A stretch of DNA of 64,000 bases, from NCBI RefSeq assembly GCF_019297855.1, contig NZ_CP079194.1, positions 1 through 64,000 on the forward strand. The letters are read 5' to 3'. Under the pieces are notes generated by a model that saw only the letters and a program-made list of their open reading frames with translations, did not search any database and was not told the origin of the DNA. A program made the position numbers and the translations under genes. The stretch is from Gymnodinialimonas ceratoperidinii (lineage in GTDB: Bacteria; Pseudomonadota; Alphaproteobacteria; Rhodobacterales; Rhodobacteraceae). Below, piece by piece: positions 60,941-64,000 of this stretch (the stretch's first letter is position 1; every line of letters starts with the position of its first letter).

Positions 60941-63493
60941 ATGACCGAGCAAACCCCGAAGAGCGACGCGATCAAGCGGCTGATCTGGCCGCTGCGCCTG
61001 ACCCGCGCCGGCATGGTGGCCGAGCGCGGTTTGCGCGCCTTCTGGCCGGTCTGGACGCTGCTGTTCGTGGTCTTCGCCGCCCTGTCTTTCGGCGCGGGAA
61101 GCCTTGTGAGCGGCACGGTCTTGCTTGGCATCCTCGCGGCGATCGCCCTGATAACGCTCGGGCTTGTCGCCCTCGGCATCCGCCGCTTCCGGATGCCCAC
61201 CCATACGGAGGCGCTGGAGCGGCTGGACGCGACCATGCCCGGTCGCCCGATCACCACGCTGCTCGATACGCCCGCCGTTGGCGGCTCTGATCCTGCCAGT
61301 CAATCGGTCTGGGCCACCCATGTCGCCCGCATGGCCAATCGCGCGTCACGCGCCCGCGCGCCGCAGCCCGATCTGCGCATCTCGCGCCATGATCCCTATG
61401 CCCTGCGCTACGTCGGGGCGGTGGCTCTCGCCATGGCGCTGCTCTTCGGCGGCCTGTCGCGGGTGGCGGACGTGGGCGAAGTTTCGCTCGGACCCGGTGC
61501 TGCCACCGCCTCTGCCGGCCCTTCGTGGGAAGGGTGGGTGGAGCCGCCGCTCTACACCGGCCTGCCGTCGCTCTACCTCAACGACATCACCGCCGAGCGT
61601 TTCGAGGCCCCCCTCGGCTCCGAGATCACCCTGCGCGCCTACGGCTCCCCCGGTGACATCACGCTGCGCACCGACGTTGGACCGATGCCCGAGTTTGACG
61701 AGAACGCCTATGCGCAGACCGTCACGATGGAGCGTGCCGGCACGCTCGCCGTCGACGGCCCCGGCGGGCGCGAGTGGCAGGTGGCCGTGCGCCCCGACCA
61801 GCCCCCCACCGTCGCGCTGGAAGGCGAGGTCGAGGGTGAGCCGCCGAGCGCCATGCAGTTCCGCTTCTCCGCCAGCGATGATTACGGCATCCGCTCCGGC
61901 ACCGCGACGATCCGGCTCGATGCCGATGCCGCCGACCGCCGCTATGGCCTCACCATTGACCCGGAGCCGCGCGAACCCGTCGTCCTCGATCTGCCGATGC
62001 CCTTCCGCGGCAATCGTGACGAATTCTCCGAAGTCGTGCTCGAGGACCTCTCCGAGCATCCCTTCGCCAACCTCCCCGTGACCCTGACCCTTTCCGTGGT
62101 GGACGACGCGGGCCAGCAAGCGAGCATGACCTATGACGTCGCCCGCCTGCCCGGTCAGCGCTTCTTCGACCCGCTCGCGAACGCGCTGGTGGAAATGCGC
62201 CGCGACATCCTGTGGAACCGCGACAACGCCACCCGCGCCGCGCGCCTGCTGCGGGCCATGACCCATCGCCCCGAAGACGACCTCGACGAATCCGTTTACC
62301 GCAGCCTGCGCGCCGCCATCCAACGGCTTGAGGCCGCGGTGGACATGATCTCCATCGAAACTCAGGAAGACGTTGCCGAAATCCTCTGGAATGCCGCGCT
62401 GGAGCTGGAGTTCGGTGATCTCGACAGCGCGCTCGAACGTCTCCGCCGCGCGCAGGAACGCCTTGCCGAGGCCATGCGCCAAGGCGCCTCGGACGAGGAG
62501 ATCGCCGAGCTGATGCAGCAAATGCGCGAGGCGATGGACGATTACATGCAGGAGCTGGCCGACAATACCGAGTTCGGCGACGATACCGACCAGCCCGATC
62601 AGGGTGAACAGCAGGAGATGTCCTCGGCCGACCTCGACGAGATGCTGCGCCGGATCGAGGAACTGATGCAGGAGGGCCGTATGGCCGAGGCAATGGAGAT
62701 GCTCCAAGCCCTGCAAGAGATGCTCGAGAACATGGAAATCACCCAAGGCGACGGCACCGGTGACGGCCCGCAGACGCCCGGACAAGAAGCCATGGAAGGC
62801 CTGCAGGACACCCTGCGCGGGCAGCAGGAGCTTTCAGACGATGCGTTCCAGGATCTTCAGGAGCAGCTGAACCCCAACCGCCCCGGCCAGCGCAGCGAAC
62901 AGGACGGCAACGCGCCGCAAGGCAATCAGCCGGGCGAGCGGGGTCAGGACCCCGGAGCAGGCGGCCAGGGCGGAGAGAATGGCCAGACGCCGCCGGGCAC
63001 GCTTGCAGAACGACAGCAGGAGTTGCTGCGGCAGTTGCAGGAGCAGGCTGGACGGCTGCCGGGCACTGGCACGGAAGCGGGCGACGAGGCGCTGGAACAG
63101 CTCGACGGGGCGGGCCGCGCGATGGACGAGGCCGCCGACGCCTTGGAGCGGGGCGACATTGCCGACGCGCTGGACCTGCAATCGGAGGCGATGGAAGCCC
63201 TGCGGGAAGGCATGACCCAATTGGGCGAGGCATTGGCTCAGGAACAGGGTGCCGAGCCCGGTCAGGGTCAGGCAGAGGGCAATCGGGCAGAGGCGCGTCC
63301 GCTGCAGGATCCCCTCGGCCGTCAGGCCGGCAACAACGGCGCTTTCGGCTCCGACGAAGAGGGTCTGGGTGACACCGAAGACGCTCGCCAGCGGGCGCGG
63401 GAACTGCTGGACCTGCTGCGCGACCGTGCCGCGGAACAGACCCGCCCTGAATTGGAACGTGATTACCTGCGACGGCTGCTGGATCAGTTCTGA
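60941..63493 (+). CDS. TIGR02302/DUF4175 family membrane protein
   Basis: The 850-residue protein of unknown function is typical of alphaproteobacteria. An N-terminal part with about three transmembrane helices (about 30-75 and 150-170) is followed by an extracytoplasmic beta region (about 180-410), a helical/coiled-coil part rich in Glu and Met (about 430-620) and a Gln/Gly-rich low-complexity stretch (GGQGGENGQTPPG). The end is RARELLDLLRDRAAEQTRPE. AAAGGCAG precedes the ATG. It follows lysA on the same strand, its usual position. Confidence 0.9.
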   Translation: MTEQTPKSDAIKRLIWPLRLTRAGMVAERGLRAFWPVWTLLFVVFAALSFGAGSLVSGTVLLGILAAIALITLGLVALGIRRFRMPTHTEALERLDATMPGRPITTLLDTPAVGGSDPASQSVWATHVARMANRASRARAPQPDLRISRHDPYALRYVGAVALAMALLFGGLSRVADVGEVSLGPGAATASAGPSWEGWVEPPLYTGLPSLYLNDITAERFEAPLGSEITLRAYGSPGDITLRTDVGPMPEFDENAYAQTVTMERAGTLAVDGPGGREWQVAVRPDQPPTVALEGEVEGEPPSAMQFRFSASDDYGIRSGTATIRLDADAADRRYGLTIDPEPREPVVLDLPMPFRGNRDEFSEVVLEDLSEHPFANLPVTLTLSVVDDAGQQASMTYDVARLPGQRFFDPLANALVEMRRDILWNRDNATRAARLLRAMTHRPEDDLDESVYRSLRAAIQRLEAAVDMISIETQEDVAEILWNAALELEFGDLDSALERLRRAQERLAEAMRQGASDEEIAELMQQMREAMDDYMQELADNTEFGDDTDQPDQGEQQEMSSADLDEMLRRIEELMQEGRMAEAMEMLQALQEMLENMEITQGDGTGDGPQTPGQEAMEGLQDTLRGQQELSDDAFQDLQEQLNPNRPGQRSEQDGNAPQGNQPGERGQDPGAGGQGGENGQTPPGTLAERQQELLRQLQEQAGRLPGTGTEAGDEALEQLDGAGRAMDEAADALERGDIADALDLQSEAMEALREGMTQLGEALAQEQGAEPGQGQAEGNRAEARPLQDPLGRQAGNNGAFGSDEEGLGDTEDARQRARELLDLLRDRAAEQTRPELERDYLRRLLDQF

Positions 63494-63504
63494 AGCAATG
63501 CCTT

Positions 63505-63527
63505 GCGGCGCGGTGGGTTAGCGCCGC
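63505..63527. terminator. Hairpin after TIGR02302 gene
   Basis: GCGGCGC (63505-63511) pairs with GCGCCGC (63521-63527) around a 9-nt loop, between the convergent TIGR02302 and zinc-ribbon genes. No U-tract. Confidence 0.55.
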
Positions 63528-63534
63528 CGCTCCG

Positions 63535-64000
63535 TCAGGTCTCGAGCCATCCCGCCAGAGCGCGCGCTGTCTCATCAAGCCAGAGGCGCGCGTCGTTCAC
63601 CACTTCGACGTATTGGTCGAGCACATCGGCCGCCTGCGGCACGGCTTCCTTGATCTCGGGCGCGTAGGCGTAGATGCCCACGCCGATCGCGGCGAGGATG
63701 ATCACCAGAAAGAACCCGCGACGGACAGAGCCGCGCCGGCGGTTGCTGTTGTCGATCGTGTCGACATCGGTGGCGCTTGCCTCTTCCTCATGACGGTCGC
63801 CGGTCGCCCGAAGCGTGGAGTTGATCTCCTCGATGTCGGGAAATTCCTCCCGGCGCGAAGCGGCGGCGGCGCTGGCCACGGCGGCGCTGATGCTTTCGGT
63901 ATCAAACGCGTCCTCGGCGCCTTCAAGCTCGGCCAGACGTTGCTCCCGGCTCGGGGTCGGGGGCGTCGCAGCCGTCAGGGGCATTTCCTCTTGCTGCGGG
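63535..64000 (-). CDS. Probable zinc-ribbon/MJ0042-type membrane protein, 5'-truncated
   Basis: The frame stays open upstream of the ATG at 63984 to the window edge (in-frame PQQEE before it) and that ATG has no ribosome site, so the true start lies outside. The visible 155 residues have a Glu/Asp-rich linker, one transmembrane helix (RRGFFLVIILAAIGVGIYAY) and an extracytoplasmic C-terminal helix region with WLDETARALAGWLE. In Rhodobacteraceae proteins of this form carry an N-terminal zinc ribbon (MJ0042-like); that part is not visible, so this is an inference from context. Confidence 0.6.
   Translation of the reverse strand, partial: PQQEEMPLTAATPPTPSREQRLAELEGAEDAFDTESISAAVASAAAASRREEFPDIEEINSTLRATGDRHEEEASATDVDTIDNSNRRRGSVRRGFFLVIILAAIGVGIYAYAPEIKEAVPQAADVLDQYVEVVNDARLWLDETARALAGWLET

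Noticed and set aside
62860..63300. Tandem repeats in the TIGR02302 gene
   Set aside because: The Gln/Gly-rich run is low-complexity coding sequence without a fixed repeat unit.

Overview
The window is high-GC, densely packed bacterial chromosome. Protein families and gene order point to an alphaproteobacterium of the Rhodobacteraceae (Roseobacter/Rhodobacter group). Pointers are a chvI-chvG-hprK-rapZ-EIIA-HPr cluster divergent from pckA, an rpoZ-rsh-pdxJ-acpS-lepB-rnc-era run, a methylsuccinyl-CoA dehydrogenase of the ethylmalonyl-CoA pathway, the lineage-typical families DUF1491, DUF2062, DUF6473 and TIGR02302/DUF4175, and the PHB genes phaA-phaB. Genus cannot be assigned by eye. I see no rRNA, tRNA, IS element, prophage, CRISPR array or origin.

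Layout. 1-6.9 kb: partial tuf, a lipoprotein, parC, an SH3 protein, an SDR enzyme, and a HIG1 protein next to a cobalamin adenosyltransferase. 7-12.5 kb: a hemolysin III protein, etfBA, a DUF6473 protein, hbdA and an acyltransferase. 12.5-19.1 kb: phosphocarrier and ChvG/ChvI regulation beside pckA. 19.2-25.4 kb: an orphan sulfotransferase-like gene overlapping a TSUP transporter, then mcd, thpR, recO and a membrane protein. 25.4-34 kb: a long minus-strand housekeeping operon (DUF1491, era, rnc, lepB, acpS, a secreted protein, pdxJ, DUF2062, rsh, rpoZ), then folK. 34-43.9 kb: NYN, pentapeptide and peroxiredoxin-like proteins, ispH, an AGCS symporter with a universal stress protein, small enzymes and transporters, rnhA and greA. 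44-50 kb: an LptM-like micro-lipoprotein, argH, a TlpA thioredoxin, tag, an EAL protein, phaA and phaB. 50.2-50.8 kb: three very small minus-strand genes with hairpins, divergent from a LysR regulator. 51.9-64 kb: YdcH, a methyltransferase, DUF2007, a polyprenyl synthase, ispE, a TPR protein, ETF-QO, a quinone oxidoreductase, lysA, a TIGR02302 protein and a partial zinc-ribbon protein.

Functional links. Mcd, ETF and ETF-QO form a complete route passing acyl-CoA electrons to ubiquinone. hbdA, phaA and phaB add C4 acyl-CoA and polyhydroxybutyrate metabolism, and pckA with the ChvGI/HPr module adds control at the gluconeogenic branch point. Most of the window is ordinary core genome. The less explained material is non-coding or very small: the micro-gene cluster at 50.2-50.8 kb, a 36-bp repeat in three copies always just 3' of a gene and in the gene's sense, a terminator-like hairpin that sequesters a ribosome-binding site (5229-5272), a terminator inside phaA-phaB, inverted repeats upstream of chvI and the LysR gene, and an orphan structured element at 1967-2051. 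I found no multi-gene system that is convincingly new.
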